Assembly: GCA_026545225.1 (NCBI GenBank)
Contig: CM048850.1
Location: 2,914,001 to 2,978,000 of the forward strand
DNA: 64,000 bases
Direction: 5' to 3'
Source of the DNA: Cornus controversa
Lineage: Eukaryota > Streptophyta > Magnoliopsida > Cornales > Cornaceae
Under the pieces are notes generated by a model. That model had not been told where the DNA came from. It worked only from the letters and a program-made list of their open reading frames with translations, and did no database searches. Position 1 is the stretch's first letter. Every line of letters starts with the position of its first letter. The position numbers and the translations under genes were made by a program. Positions 46,614 to 60,978 of this stretch are shown one piece after another.

Positions 46614-49593
46614 TGTCACGCCCCAGAACCCGGACCGCCGGGACTCCCCCGGACCGACCCCGAATCCCGAGTGTGAACCCATTCACTTAACCCCATGAGC
46701 AATCTCAATTACACTCAATGCATTAGTATCAAGGTTTGATACCATGCTATAACACCCTGAATTCTAACTCTCGAAGAACCGGAGGTTAAACTGTCTATTT
46801 AGCCCAATAAACCCTCATTCACCGCATAAGCTTAACTCAATTCTTGCATAAGAATGCACCCAAATCTACCTTAACCAATCCCCATGGGCCCTACATCAAA
46901 TCACACACCTTAGTGAGCATTTACTTGCCCACACTTTTAAGAATCACTCACTTTCGAGCCTCAAAGCTTTCTGTGTTTAGAATATGAAACTAAGGCTTAC
47001 ACCATTAGATAGAGAATCCAAAAATACTCAAGTTAAAAAAAAACCACACTCAATTCCGATCTAAAACGAAGAAATTACGTTAAAATGAAGTTTTGGAAAA
47101 TGCTGTGAATAGTAATCTCGATTGATCGAAAATGCACTTCGATTGATCGAAATTGAATCTCGATTGATCGAAATGCTTACGAGATTTTCACCCTTTCGGG
47201 ACCCCAGACCTGCAATATCTTAATTGATCGAAATGGGGGTTTCGATTGATCGAAATTCCTCCTATCTGGACTCTAAAAATCACCATAAATCATCACCCAT
47301 TCGATCAATCGAAATAAGGGTTTCGATTGATCGAAATAGGCATTTCGATTGATCGAAATGCACCTCCCGGGACTTCCAACAACCCTATACATGATCCACA
47401 TGAAGTCCAATCAACATTCTATCATCCTAGAACCCCTCATACATGATTAAAAGCATAAATGAAAGGTTCCAACACCAATCTCACACTCAAGATTACATTC
47501 ATAATTGAATTATACACCAAAATGAATCATTTCTTTCACGAACACAACCCATTCATAATGGAAACATCATGAAATGAATTAATTGCCACCATAGGCATTA
47601 CATAAATTAAACCGTTGTCTTTCCACACCCAACAAGTTTTTGATCCAATACATACATCAAAAGTACATATGTCCAAAGTACAACCACAACTAAAAAGGAA
47701 GTCACATGCCACAAGCCGGCATGGATAGCCACAAAATGTGCAACATCCAAAAGATAGCAAAACCACTACTAGTGTTCCACTTGGACACTCATATCCCATC
47801 CGTCATCGGCGCTTTATCTGTAAAAAAGTTTATAATAAAGGGGTGAGCAACACTGCGGCTTAGTAAAGGTTCCCCAACCCTTTTAAGTGTCAACTCGACA
47901 CCGACCTACATGGAATGCATATGAATACACTACATGCCACATCCACAACCTCACAAACACTTCAATAATTGCAATTAAAGAGAGCTGCACATATTACGAA
48001 TCATGTATAACATGTTCAAACATACAAGCATTAAGAAAGGTAAACACTCTCTCTCTCGGTCCTCATCCGATACCCTACATGATTGGCCCGCTCCGAGGAT
48101 CATGTAACCTTGGACACCTCCGATAACCATCCAATGACCGGGACAACTCCGAAAGGTCATTCTACCATAGCAATATATGGGATTGCCATAGAGTGAGGGG
48201 GAAACTCCGAGGCTCACAAATCTTGGACATTCTCCAATAATTATCCTATGACTGGGACAACTCCGAGGGGTCATTAGTATTGGACATACTTCGATCCTAG
48301 GCATTAAGCCTTAGTATGGCGGGTCCACTCTGAGGGCCATACATAGTGTATAATTTTACCACATTTCACAACACGGTTGGACCACACCGAAGCCCCATGC
48401 ACCTCATTTGCATCATTTTTCCCGCAACTTCCCACATATGCAATATGAATGCATAAACACATGACATTTTATTTTCATGCTTAAATCATGCTCATTGATA
48501 CTAAAAAGAAGTAACAAGCATATTTTCCATCACCACACACCACCTATAGCACATATATGTATAACACATGCATATATCATCTCATATGCATACAACTTCA
48601 AAATTAGCATATTTTACTCATGCTACACTCAATGCATAATTTTAGTACATAGAGCTAACATGCATTCAACAACCAAATTCCCACATATAATCACATATAT
48701 GACACTTGGTACACATTTTTCACATATACACTAAATTGAGCACATAATGCCTATGTATCAATTTCTTACACTCACATACTTCAAACCCACATGCTACCAC
48801 CAACACAATATACACAATTGTGAAAAGATAGGACTCTAGAGAAGAAGAAAACACAACTTTCCACACCTCTCACCATCCTAAAGCATGTGAAACACAACCT
48901 ACACCTCTCTTCTTCACCCGAAACCCTAGAATTGATAATTAGAAGAGAAGAAGAACCCTTACCTCGAAAATGAAGACCTTCCAAGCACTTCACCAAAATT
49001 CTAGTGATGCCTATCTTGCTGAACCACCACTTTGATTGGTTCAAAGGGAAGCCCTAGCCGTCCCCTACGTATCTCCCTCCTTCGGCAAGCCTAAAATCCA
49101 AGCTGAACGGGTCCGAAATGTAGAGAGAAGGGAGAGCTATGAAGATGGATAGTCTTAGAGAGAGAAAGAGGCATGAGATATGGCTAGGAGTCTCAGCCAT
49201 TGATATTTAAAATATCTAGGGCTTGCAAAAAGACCAAAATGCCCCCGGCCACTTAACGTACCCTCCGAGCCTCCTTTTTCGATTCTGAAAACTCCTATGG
49301 TCTCGAAATTACTTCCTCTACTCTCTAAAAATTTCATCTAAGTCATTCTCAAAAATAAATATTTCTGAGAATTTTTCGGATTCTCGGGCCCACTTAAGTC
49401 GTATCTCGGACCCCGGTTTGACCAAAAAGTCAAACTTCTCCAAATCTTCTAAAAACTTACCAAAACCCTTAAAACACTTCCCAAACATGTTTTCCACACT
49501 CAAAACATGTTAAACACCACTCAAAATGCATTATTTATGACAATTATAATGCGAAAAATGCAAAATTGGCCAAAATTGGTCATGGTCTCTACA
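46614..49593 (-). repeat. Solo Gypsy LTR 'c' in LTR 'b'
   Basis: 2,980 bp, TG...CA ends, perfect target duplication TATAC (46609-46613 and 49594-49598). Minus-strand start tgtagagaccatgaccaatt. It contains an inner PBS-like site (ttgatacca region, 46733-46744), a CGATTGATCG palindrome cluster (47117-47360) and a ccgagg-rich repeat block (about 48050-48340). Non-coding; the open frames in it are LTR translations. Confidence 0.9.
47117..47360. repeat. Palindrome cluster CGATTGATCG in LTR 'c'
   Basis: About nine words of the type tttcgattgatcgaaat in 245 bp, same relative place as the clusters in the other LTRs but with a different core. Confidence 0.9.
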
Positions 49594-52500
49594 TATACAT
49601 ATGCACAATCACATATACATATACATATACATATACACAAAATTCTAAACTCAAGAAAGAAATCTCAACCTATCTTTCATGTCACAGATATGAGACCTAT
49701 AGAATTAAAGAAAAGATGAGTCTAGCACCCCTACCTCGAATCATAGGCTTTGAATCCAACTTTGAGAAATCTCAACTTTCTCAACTTCACGAAATGGAGA
49801 CTTTGATCATTTCAAACCGATGCCCTTGGTGTCCCCTACATACTTCCTTTCTTTGAGAATGTCCAAATCACAACCTAACTAGTCCAAAATCTAAAGAGAA
49901 GGGGGAGAGATGAAGTGGGAGAGGTAGAGAGAGAAGGAGATCTGTAAATATGAAATATCCTAGACCTAATTAATATTTATATCACTCCTAGGGGCGCAAA
50001 AAGACCATTTTGCCTCTAGGCCACTTAACGTACCTTCCTGACCTCCATTTTTGATTTCAAAAACTCCATTGGTCTCAAAATCACTTCTTTAACACTCTAA
50101 ATATTTCATTTAAATCATAGTTAAAAATAAAATTTTCCAAAATTTTTGGACCCACTTAACCTCATCCCGGGGCTCCCGTTGACCAAAAAGTCAAACTTTT
50201 CTAAAAGTTTTCAAAACCTTCCAAAACCCTTATACAGCTCTCCAAACATGTTTCCCACATTCAAAACATGTTAAATATTATTTAAAATACACTTAAAGCA
50301 ATAAATGATAAAAATTGAAAAATTAGCCAAAATTGGGCATGACCTCTATATCGCCTTATGGAGATCCGGTACTCTTCACTAAAAAGAATGATGGATCCTT
50401 GCGATTGTGTATTGATTACCAAAAATTAAACTGAGCAACGATCAAGAACAAGTATCCCTTACCAAGAATAAATGACTTGTTTGATCAATTAAAGGGTTTG
50501 AAATGTTTCTCAAAAATTGACTTAAGGTCGAGATATTACCAGTTGAGGGTAAAGGATGAAGATATACTGAAGATCGCTTTTTGCACTCGATATGGACACT
50601 ACGAGTTCCTAGTGATCCCATTTGGGTTGACGAATGTACCGACAACTTTCATGGACTTGATGAATCGAGTCTTTAGTGCCTACTTGGATAGATTTGTTGT
50701 GGTGTTTGTGGATGACATGCTAGTGTACTCATCATCATCGGAGGAGCATGAAGAACACCTGAGGATGGTGTTACAACTTTTGAGGAAACATCGATTGTAT
50801 GCCAAGTATGAGAAATGTGAATTTTGGCTAACGGAGGTGAAGTTCCTCAGGCATGTAGTGTCGGGAGGAGGAGTCTCCGTGGATCCTTCAAAGGTTGAGG
50901 CTATGATGAGTTGGGAAAGACCGAAGAGCGTGTTTGAGATCCGTAGTTTCTTAGATTTGGTCGGGTACTGTAGATGCTTTGTGAGGGATTTCTCATGATT
51001 AGTGGCACCTATGACACGACTTACTCAGAAGGAGGTAAAGTTTGTGTGGAGTGAGGCTTGTGAACATACATTCATGGAGCTGAATAGTAGACTGACTTCT
51101 GCTCCAATCTTGATTATTCCCGAACATGGTTTAGGGTATGTGATCTATTGTGATGCTTCACGAGACAGTTTGGGTTGTGTATTGATGCAAATCGAGAGAG
51201 TAGTGGCATATGGCTCCCGACAGTTGAAGACACACGAGCAAAATTACCCAACTCATGATTTGGAGTTAGCGGCGGTAATTTTTGCATTGAAAGTGTGGAG
51301 GCATTACCTATAGGGGAAAAAGTTTGAAGTGTTCTCCGATCACAAGAGTTTGAAGTACATTTTCTCACAAAAGAACTTGAACATGAGGTAACAGAGATGG
51401 GTGGAGTATATGGAGGATTATGACTTTGATCTACAATACCACCCGGGATAGGCAAACATTGTAGTCGATGCCTTGAGTAGAAAGTCACATGGTAGCTTGG
51501 CAAGCGTTGCAATCTGTGAGTGGAAAATGATGGAAGATATCCTAAAAATGGGGTTATATTTAAGTGATGATGGGGAGCAGCAACGTTGTTCACACTTATT
51601 GCTCAACCAACACTAGTGAGTAGGGTGATTGAGGAGCAATAGCGGGATAGTGAGATAAAAACCATTCGTACTCGGATTTTGAGCAACGAAGTGGTAGAGG
51701 GCTGGACAGTACATTCCGATGGAGGCTTGAGATTCAAAGGGAGATGGTTGTACCATTACCCTGTAGGGATGATATACTTAGAGAGTTTCATCACTCTAGA
51801 CTTGCGGTACACCCCGGTGGAATCAAAATGTACCACAATATGTGACGACAGTATTGGTGGAAAGGGATGAAGAAAGTTGTTGCTCAATTTGTGGCAAAAT
51901 GCCTTACTTGTCAGCAAGTGAAGGCAGAACATCAGAGATCGATGGGTTTGTTACAATCGTTACCAATAGCGATGTGGAAGTGGGAACATGTCACCATGGA
52001 CTTCATGACGAGACTCCCGAGGTTGAGGAAGAGCCAAGACGCTGTATGGGTTGTTGTTGACAGATTGACCAAAGTGGCTCATTTCTTTCTATTCGGGTGA
52101 CTGATGAAGTGGATGCATTGAGTCAGTTGTACATTGAGCAGATACTGAGAATTCATGGTGTATCGGTTTCTATTGTGTTAGATAGAGACCCACGGTTCAT
52201 GTCACGATTTTGGCAAAGTTTTTAGGCAGCTCTTGACACCGATCTCTATTTTAGTACAGCCTTTCACCCTCAGACAGATGGTCAGTCTGAGAGGACTATT
52301 CAGATTCTTGAGGATATGCTCCGGGCTTGTACTTTAGATTTTCATGGTAGTTGGGAAGATTACCTACCATTGGTGGATTTTTCTTACAACAATAGCTATC
52401 AAGCTTGCATCGAGATGGCACATTTTGAGACTTTGTATGGTAGACCTTGTAGGTTGCCCGTGTGTTGGACCAAAGTTGGTGAGATAGTGGCTTTGGGATC

Positions 52501-53084
52501 TGACATAGTATGAGAGAGCACAGAAAATATCAAGTTGATAAGAAAACGGTTGATTATAGCTCAAAGTTGTCAGAAGAGCTATTCTGATAAGAGGCGGCGT
52601 CCTTTGGCTTTTGAGGTGGGGGACCATGTCTTCCTAAAGGTCTCGCCACGGAAGGGATTGATGCCATTTGGGCGTAGTGGCAAGCTATTGCCACGTTTCA
52701 ATGGTTCATTTGAAATTCTAGAAAGTGTTGGTGAGGTTGCATACCGCTTGGCATTGCCACCATAAATGTCAAGTGTGCACAATGTGTTTCATGTCTCCAT
52801 GTTGAGAAAGTATGAACCGGGTCCTTCACATGTACTTGACTGGGCGAATCTTGAGGTGGGTGAAGACGTATCATATGAGGAGGGACCAGTAGAGATCATA
52901 GACTCTAGAGAGCAAATGCTTCGAGGCAAGACCATTCCATTAGTCAACGTACTTTGGAGACACCATGAAGTTGAGGAGGCTATGTGGGAGCGGGAACAAA
53001 AAGTTCACTCAAAGTATCCCGAGTTATTTGTTAATTAAGATACGTCTTAGTTTTGAGGACAAAATTCCTTGAAGGTTGGGAGGT

Positions 53085-56000
53085 TGTAAGGACCGTGACC
53101 ATTTTTGGTCGATTTTCCTTTAATTTCATTTATTGTCATAATGATGTTTTAAATAATTTTTTATCTATTTTAAATGTAAAATACATGTTTAGATAACTTA
53201 TTTAAGGATTGGAAAAATTTTCAGAGCATTTAGTAAAAGTTGACTTTTTCGGGTTCGGTTAACTCGGGCGCACGAGCCCCATTGACCCAAAAAATTCAAA
53301 AGTGTCAGAATGATTTCAAATTGTAAGGGTAGCTTAAATAAAATATTAGACATGCAACGGAATTGATTTCGTGTCAATTGGAGTTACGAAACTCCGAAAA
53401 CAAGCTGGGAAGGTTTAGGGAAAATGTCATGGCAATTTTTTGAATAAGTGTAGGTCATATTACTTTAAATAGTAAAGTTAGAGATTTTCATCTCATTCCT
53501 TCTCCTTTATCAGCCGTGAGGGTCTCAAAGTGAGAATTAGAAGAAGAGAGAAACGATCTACGTGTTGAGGGCTCAAGATTGGTCCAATCAAAATCATCTT
53601 TGGACAAAGTTGGGTTTTTAGGAGATTTTAGCTTGGAATTGAGGTAAGGGTACTCTCTCCATCTTATCATCGATTCCTTAGGAATTGATGTGAGTTGTAT
53701 TGTTTAGCATGTTTAGGATTACTAGAATGTGAGTCTTGCACTTTTAATTGGGTCAATTCATGATAATTGATGATGTTGTTGAACTCATGTGTATTAAATT
53801 GTGTTTATATGTTTAAGTGTTGTTAATGGTGGAGGAATGTTGCCTTATAACATGATTTATAATGTAGAGACCATGTTGTGTATAATGCATGTTATGTGTT
53901 TGATAATAGGCATGAACGTGATTATCTCCTTCAATGATATATTGTTAAGTACATGAAATTACATGTTTTAGCATGTGAATTAGGTGACTATGATGTACTC
54001 GAATTATGGAATTAATGAATTGTTTTATGCATGAGATTACATGTGTTAACATAGAAGTTAAGTGCCTTATGATGCACTTAAATTATAGAATTAATGCATT
54101 GCTTTATACATGAGATTACATGTGTTAGCATGGAAGTTAAGTGGCTTATGATACACTTGAATCATGGAATTGTTGCATTGTTATATGCATGAGATTATAT
54201 GTTTTAGCATAAAATTTAAGTGGCTTATAATGCGCTTGAAATTGTATGTGTTGCCATACTTGAACCTATGTGATTGGTTGTTAATTTTGGGAGGTGGTCG
54301 GAAAGTAATGAGGGCTTAGATCCTTAGGGTGCGAATCCCCAAAATTAGCCAAGGTAGTTACTCTAGACCATCGGGTTAGTAGCCCATAAAGTAAGATTTG
54401 GTTCCTTCTAAACCCTCGGTTGATTACCCATCAAAATAGATATTACGGATAATTGGCTCATTTGGCGATTATCCGGTGGTTCTACGACAACTCCCACTCT
54501 TGTATGATTTCGAAACTTATGTGGTTTGGTGCTTAAGTGTTATTGTTAAATTGTGATAATGATAATGGTATTGCGTGGCATTTTCCTTGAAAGTGAGTAA
54601 TGTTGAACATGCTTTCCATTTAAGCTTTGAATCGAAATCTTTTTGAATATGTGCCTCGAAGTATGCCATATAGTGTAGGAATGCCATGATAACTTTTCAC
54701 GTGCATTGGAAGCATGCCATATAGTATAGGGATGTCATGCTTGCATTCATGTAGGTCGCATCGAGTCGATGCATAGGTTGGTTTGGATATTTCTACTAAG
54801 CCGCCATGGTGCTCACCCCTTCCCCTAATCATTTTTACAGATAAGGCACCGGTCGTGGATGGAGCTTGAGGAGCCTGAGAGATGATATATATATTTCTTC
54901 GTTATCATTTATGCTATGTTTTCATTTGCCATGCTAGGGCATTTATCGAACCTGTAATTCAAATTATATATGTGTGAGCCATATTTGGCACTTGAAACCA
55001 ATTAAGGACAAGATATGAAATTTATGTTTAAGTTGAACCTTTTTCTTTATATAGTAGAATTTCAATTCTATAGTTTATTTCTACATGTTCAACTTGTGAG
55101 AATGGTCATGTTGATGGATTATGTTCGCATTAATGTCTAAGCATGTGTATGATTTAAAGGTTAATCATATGGAATGTATGAATGCTCCTGGACGAAAATT
55201 TAAGGCACTAGAATGGCCATTAGGGGGGGACACATGCCCAAAAGTGTCCATTTTGAATTCAAGGTATGAATGGAATTTATATGTATAGAATGAGAATTGT
55301 GTTAGCTTCAATTTGATAGGTCATGGGCCTTGTTTGTATTTAAATTGAGTAAGATATGCATGTTCTAGTATAGGAGTTCATAATCTGACCTATGACCATT
55401 GATTTGCGTGTAATCTAGGTTGTGAGTTAGATTTTTAGGTGATTAAAATTGAGTTGGAAACTAGACATGTTGAGGATGACCCATGCAAAATTTCAAGTTA
55501 AACAGACTTATAGATTGTGAGATACTCAAAATTAAAGTTAAGGTGAAGTTTTGGCTAAGTTAATGTTGCAGGATTTTGCTGGGCATTGATGGCAATCGGT
55601 CCCCATTATTTACGGTGATCAATTGCCCTTGTAAAAGGCCAAAAACCAGCCCCAGTCGGCCTTAGGCGATCAATGCCCCTTTTCACAGCATGCATTATTC
55701 AACTGTGTTTTTACCAAACTTCAAACAACATATCTTCTTCATTTCAAATCAGATTTAGATGATTCTTTTTTTGAAATTGAATATTTTTAAACTCTCTTTC
55801 CAATAGTTTCATTTTAATACATAGATTAGAAATTTATAAGAAGTTATGTACTCGCACTTGTGTGATGGAATCACTTGAAGTGTTATATGGTTGAGGCCCA
55901 TAGGGATTAGTTGATGTTGAGTTGTATCTATATATATGTGCGTGTATATATATATCTATACATGTGTATATATATTATTAAGCTTCCGTGGAAAGTAAAG

Positions 56001-56393
56001 GGTAAAATGATTCATTAGGGTTTAAATGGACGAATTCACCTCGGTTTTTGGGAGTTGGGAATCAGGGTGTGACAACTTGGTATCAGAGCACTAGGTTAGA
56101 ATACCTAGGGACGACGGGTAATGGTTAAGTCATGTGTAGAATTTAACAATCGGGTTTGAACACCTTGGACGAAGGGTTAGGGTTCGACTATATGTGTGCT
56201 AAAAAGTGTGCTTAGACTTGAGAATGCAATTTTATGTGCAATATACTAGAGTGCTTACATGATTGGTGTTACATGATAAATTGTGGAATAACTTAGCATA
56301 TCTTATCAAGAAAGTAAAGGGTAAAATGGTTCATTAGGGTTTAAATAGACGGATTCACCTCGGTTTCCAAGAGTCGGGAATCGGGATGTGACA
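53085..56393 (+). repeat. 3' LTR of X
   Basis: About 3.3 kb, tgtaaggaccgtgacc to gggatgtgaca. Near its right end it has an inner end (gtgtgaca, to 56074) followed by a perfect TGGTATCAGAGC (56078-56089), then about 300 bp and the outer end. A GATCAAT-type word cluster lies at 55584-55685. Long LTRs fit Tekay/Del-type chromoviruses (family knowledge). Confidence 0.8.
55584..55685. repeat. Word cluster GATCAAT in LTR of X
   Basis: Three to four degenerate words (ggcaatcggtcccc, ggtgatcaattgcccc, ggcgatcaatgcccc) at the position where sister LTRs carry palindromes. Confidence 0.6.
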
Positions 56394-56737
56394 ATATCGC
56401 TTGGCATTGCCACTACAAATGTCAAGTGTACATAATGTGTTTCATGTTTCCATGTTAAGGAGGTATGAACCGGATCCTTCACATGTACTTGATTGGACGA
56501 ATCTTGAGGTGGGTGAAGATGTATCATATGCGGAGGGATCGATAGAGATTATGGACTTAAGAGAACATGTGCTTCGAGGTAAGACCATTCTATTGGTCAA
56601 AGTATTTTGGAGACACCACGGAGTCAAGGAGGCTACGTGGGAGTGGGAACAAGAAGTTTGTTCAAAATATCCTTAGTTATTAGCTACTTGAGGTTCGTCT
56701 TAATTTCGAGGATGAAATTCCTTGAAGATTGGAAGGT

Positions 56738-59221
56738 TGTAAGGATCGTGACCATTTTTAATAGATTTTTCTTGATTTTTGTTTATTGTCATATAAATGC
56801 TTTAAATGATTGTTCATGTGTTTTAAACATAAAATACATATTTTAGGAACTTATTTAAGGTTTGGGGAAGTTTTTGGAGTACGGGCCCAGAAAATTCAAA
56901 AGTGTCAGAATGACTTCAAATTCAGATGATAACTTAAATAAAATATTTGCCGCGTTACGGAATCGATTTCATGTCAATTGGAGTTTCAAAACTCAAGAAC
57001 TGAGCCCGAGAAGGTTTAGTAAAAATGTAGTGGCACTTTTGTAAATTAGTGTAGGTCAAAATTCTATAAATAGCAAAGTTAGAGAATTCTCATTTCTCTC
57101 TTCATCCATCAACCGTAAGAGAGCTTATATATATATATATAACAAAGTTAGAGAATTTCATTTCTCTTTTCATCCATCAACCGTAAGAGAGCTTATATAT
57201 ACATATGTATATATATGTATGTATATATATATGTATGTATCTATATCATCTTTTTCTTTCTCTATTGAATTAGAAGACCTTGGGTTGAGAATTGGGCGAC
57301 GCCGAAGAAAAGAGAAACGGTCTACGCATTGGGGGCTCGATATTGGTCCAAACAAAATTAATTTTGGACAAGGTTGATTTTGGTGAGAATTTAGCTTGGA
57401 GTTGAGGTAGGGGTGTTTTCTCCATCTTATTATCGATTCCTTAGAAATTGATGTGATTTGAATTGGTTAGCATGATTAGAATTGCTAGTTTTGCATCTTT
57501 AGTTGGGTTAATTCTTGTTAATTGATAATATGGTTGAATTCATGTGTATTTGAATGTGTATTAGAGTGAATTAAGATAATAATTGTGTTTACATGCCTAT
57601 ATGTTAGCAATTGTGGTTAAATGTTGCTTACTAACACAAATTGTAGTTGTGGAGACTATGTGGCACAAGATGCATTTTACATGTTTGATAGAATACATAA
57701 TAATGATCCTCTCTATAAATGTTGCATGGATATATGTATGGAAAATATATGTTTTAGCATGGGAATCAAGTGGTTTATGATGCACTTGGAATTGTATGTC
57801 TCGCCATACTTGTAACCTATGTGATTGGTTGTTGATTTTAGGAGTAGGTCGGAAATGAAAAGGGCGGCTTCGAGCCCAAAACTTGCCCAAGTGGGTTTCG
57901 TCTAGACCTTCGGGTTAGTAACCCGTGAAGTAGAATATTTGGGTTTTGTCTAGACCCTCAGGTTTTAGCCCGTGCAGTAGAATATTTAGGAAAATTGCTC
58001 AAAAAGTTCTTGACTCGCGACCTACGACTACTCCCACCCTTATGTGATTTCGAAGCTTATGTGACTTTGTGTTTAAATCTTGTTGTTGTAATGTGATATT
58101 CATGTTGGTGCATACGTGACCTTCTACTTTGAATGAGTATTGTTGTACTTATAATCTATGAAGTGTTGAATGGATATTTGCTTGAATATGTGTTTTGTCA
58201 TATGTCATGTAGTGTGTAGAAATGCCATGCTAGCATATCACAAACATTGGAAGTATGTTATATAGTATAGGGATACCATGTTTATAAACCTCCCCCAAAT
58301 ATTTTTACAGATAAGGCACCGGTCGTTGATGGAGCTTGAGATGCACGGGTTGTGGGAATTACCTCTTGTTATTGTTGTTTACTTATGTTTCTGTATGCCA
58401 TGTGTTAGGCAATTCATTGGTTTTGTAATCCAATTATGAGACTTGGACCTATGTTTTCAAGGTTTTAGCTATTATGATTACAATTTAGGGATTTAGATAC
58501 CTTATGTTATTTTCTGGACTTGATACGTTATCAATGATGTAATTGAACTTCGGATATGAATTTCCATGTTTTATTCACATGTTTAGTTCACGTTGGTATA
58601 TATATATTGATGCATGTTTGAATACAAATAGAAATGGATGCCTTGGAAACAACCTGACCAAAATAGGCCACTTTAGTCGAGGCATTACGATGGTTCGTAA
58701 CCCCTGTTACGATGCATCGTAATGCTACGATGTATCGTATTGATTATGTCGATGCATCGAAATAAGTGAATGGAATTGAGCTCCAAAATAGTAGGTTTCG
58801 CAACATGTTATGATAGTTCAGCGATGCATCGAACTAGCGATGCATCGTAAAGAGACGATGCATCGAAATGAACATTACGATGCATCGTAATAAGCAACTG
58901 AGGATAGAATTCATGTACACATATGACCTTGTGATGGGCCCACATGTATGTTGTGACTTGTATAAGTATGCCTATACTCTTAGATGTATGATTATGATTA
59001 TGCTTCCGCGATTTTGATATTTCGAATGAATAAATGATTTAAGGGATGGATCACTTGTAATGATCACTCGTATCGATTCCGTACTCTTAACTGGGTGTTA
59101 GATTTGGGTGCGTGACAACTTGGTATCGAGATATGGTATCACAGTGAGATGGTCGATGTGAGGTGATGGCGTGTATCATGATCACCCTTGGTTTCTGGGA
59201 GTTGAAAATCATGTCGTGGCA
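56738..59221 (+). repeat. 3' LTR of Y
   Basis: 2,484 bp. It shares with the Y 5' LTR the gaattgagctcc.aaatagtag block and the CGATGCATCG cluster, which the LTR of X lacks; this pairs it with the LTR at 39039-45021. Inner end cgtgaca then tggtatcgagat at 59121-59132. (TA)n runs at 57128-57142 and about 57195-57245. Confidence 0.8.
58694..58885. repeat. Palindrome cluster CGATGCATCG in 3' LTR of Y
   Basis: Seven to eight words such as tacgatgcatcgtaatg, gtcgatgcatcgaaat and gacgatgcatcgaaat in 190 bp. Confidence 0.88.
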
Positions 59222-60978
59222 TCACTAAAGGATAATTCCATTTCTGAGATATCTTTCATCATTTTCCACTCACAGATTGTAATACTAGCTAAGGTACCAT
59301 GTGACTTTCTGCTCAAGGCATCGACAACCACATTGGCCTTCCCCGGGTGATACTGAAGATCAAATTGTAGTCTTCCATGTACTCCACCCACCTCCTTTGC
59401 CTCATATTCAAGTCCTTCTATGTGAAAAGGTACTTCAAGCTCTTGTGATTGAAGAAAACTTCAAACTTTTTCCCGTACAAATAATGCCTCCATATCTTTA
59501 ATGCAAAAATCACCGCTGCTAACTCCAAGTCGTGAGTGGGGTAGTTTTGCTCGTGGATCTTCAATTGTTGGGAACCGTATACAACAACCCTCTCGGTTTG
59601 CATTAGTACACATCCCAATCCATCTCATGAATTGTCACAGTAGATGACATAACCCAAACCACATTCGGGGATAATCAATATCGGAGCACTCGTCAATCTA
59701 CTTTTTAATTCCATTTAAGAATGTCCGCAATCATCATTTTACACAAACTTAACTCCTTTACAAGTAAGTTTGATTATCGGCGTTGCTAACTCTGAAAAGT
59801 CCTTTACGAAACACCGGTACTAACCCGTCAATCCCAAGAAGCTATGTATCTCAAATACGTTCTTTAGCCTCTCCCAATTCATTACTCCTTCAATCTTAGA
59901 AGGGTCTACCAAAACTCATCATTCCAACACCACGTGTCCTAGGAGCTTCAATTCTGTTAGCCAAAATTAGCACTTTTCATATTTAACATTCAAACGGTGC
60001 TCCCTCAAAATCTGTAGTACCGTCCTCAAATGAATCTCATGCTCCTCCATAGAAGAGGAGTACACAAGAATATCGTCTACAAATACCACCACAAATTTGT
60101 CCAAGTACTCACTGAAGACTCAGTTCATCAAATCCATGAACGCCACCGGTGATTTCGTCAAACCAAATGGTATCACTAGAAACTCGTAATGGCCATATCT
60201 AGTCCAAAAATTTGTCTTCGGAATCTCCTCTTCATTTACCCTCAGCTGATAATACCCTGACCTCAAGTCGATTTTCGAAAAGCAAGTTGAACCCTTAAGT
60301 TGATCAAACAAGTCATATATCCTTGGCAAAGGATACTTGTTCTTAACTGTTGCTTGGTTCAACTTTCGGTAGTCTATGCATAACCGCAAGGATCTGTCAA
60401 AATCTGTAGTACATCACCTTGGAGCTCCCCAAGGTGATGTACTAGGTCGTACATATCCCTTGTCTAACAATTCTTGCAACTGATCTTTCAACTCCGTCAA
60501 CTTTGCTGGAGCCATTCGATACGGTGCCATAGATATGGGCATGGTACCGGGAGCTAGATCAATGCTAAATACTACATCTCTCATTGGAGGTAACTCTGTC
60601 AAGTCTCCCAGAAACACATCTAAGAACTCATAAACTACCGATGGAAACCCTCCACAAGTCACAACCTCATCATCCTCTGCTAACAAGCTAGCCAGGAAAC
60701 ACCCAATCCCGTTCAGAGCACCGAAACTAAGGAAGGAATGTATAAATCATCCAACTTTCCCACGAAATAAAAGCAATCACTCTCCTACAGAGACAGTCAA
60801 TTGTGGCTCTAAATGTAGACAGCCAATCAACACCTAGAATGACATCAAAAACAGTCATACTAGTAGCACAAAGTCGAACATTAGCGAGCGTCCCGCAACC
60901 TCGATCTCGCAAGATCGACACACTCTACCCAGGGTAACTCTACCCCCAACAGGCATATCAATGGACAATAGTGACTTC

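Larger units (their letters stand above)
45031..50350 (-). repeat. Gypsy LTR 'b', split by solo LTR 'c'
   Basis: Minus-strand LTR of the same superfamily (tgtcacgccctgatttttgg at 45031; minus-strand start near 50350). It has the palindrome cluster (45262-45440), and is interrupted by LTR 'c' at 46614-49593 with a perfect target duplication. It begins inside the PBS of Y and its right side meets reverse-transcriptase DNA of element X, with no matching target duplication of its own, so its origin (solo or part of a larger element) is open. Confidence 0.65.
50351..56393 (+). mobile_element. Gypsy element X: pol and 3' LTR
   Basis: Plus-strand chromovirus-type fossil. Reverse transcriptase ([30 protein letters not shown]) lies at about 50.35-51.0 kb, RNase H ([30 protein letters not shown]) at about 51.0-51.5 kb, integrase (zinc finger near 51.87 kb, core [17 protein letters not shown] at about 52.3 kb) at 51.6-52.5 kb, and the C-terminal region with a chromodomain-like end (VLWRHHEVEEAMWERE) at 52.55-53.04 kb. 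A purine tract (aggttgggaggt) precedes the 3' LTR at 53085. Gag and protease are not present. Several breaks. X is followed directly by pol-end DNA of Y, so it was inserted in Y or joined to it by recombination. Confidence 0.85.
39039..59221 (+). mobile_element. Gypsy element Y, inserted in Z
   Basis: Plus-strand chromovirus-type element. Outer ends TGTAAGGATCG...GTCGTGGCA, with target duplication TCACT at 39034-39038 (repeated with the tandem duplication at 40287-40291) and 59222-59226. The 5' LTR starts at 39039/40292 and ends near 45021; it is split by a solo LTR. A PBS start (ttggtat, 45024-45030) follows. The 3' end of pol (RRYEPDPSHVLDWTNLEVGE, a chromodomain-like VFWRHHGVKEATWEWE) lies at about 56395-56700 and the 3' LTR at 56738-59221. 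Everything between belongs to later insertions or element X. Broken many times. Confidence 0.75.
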
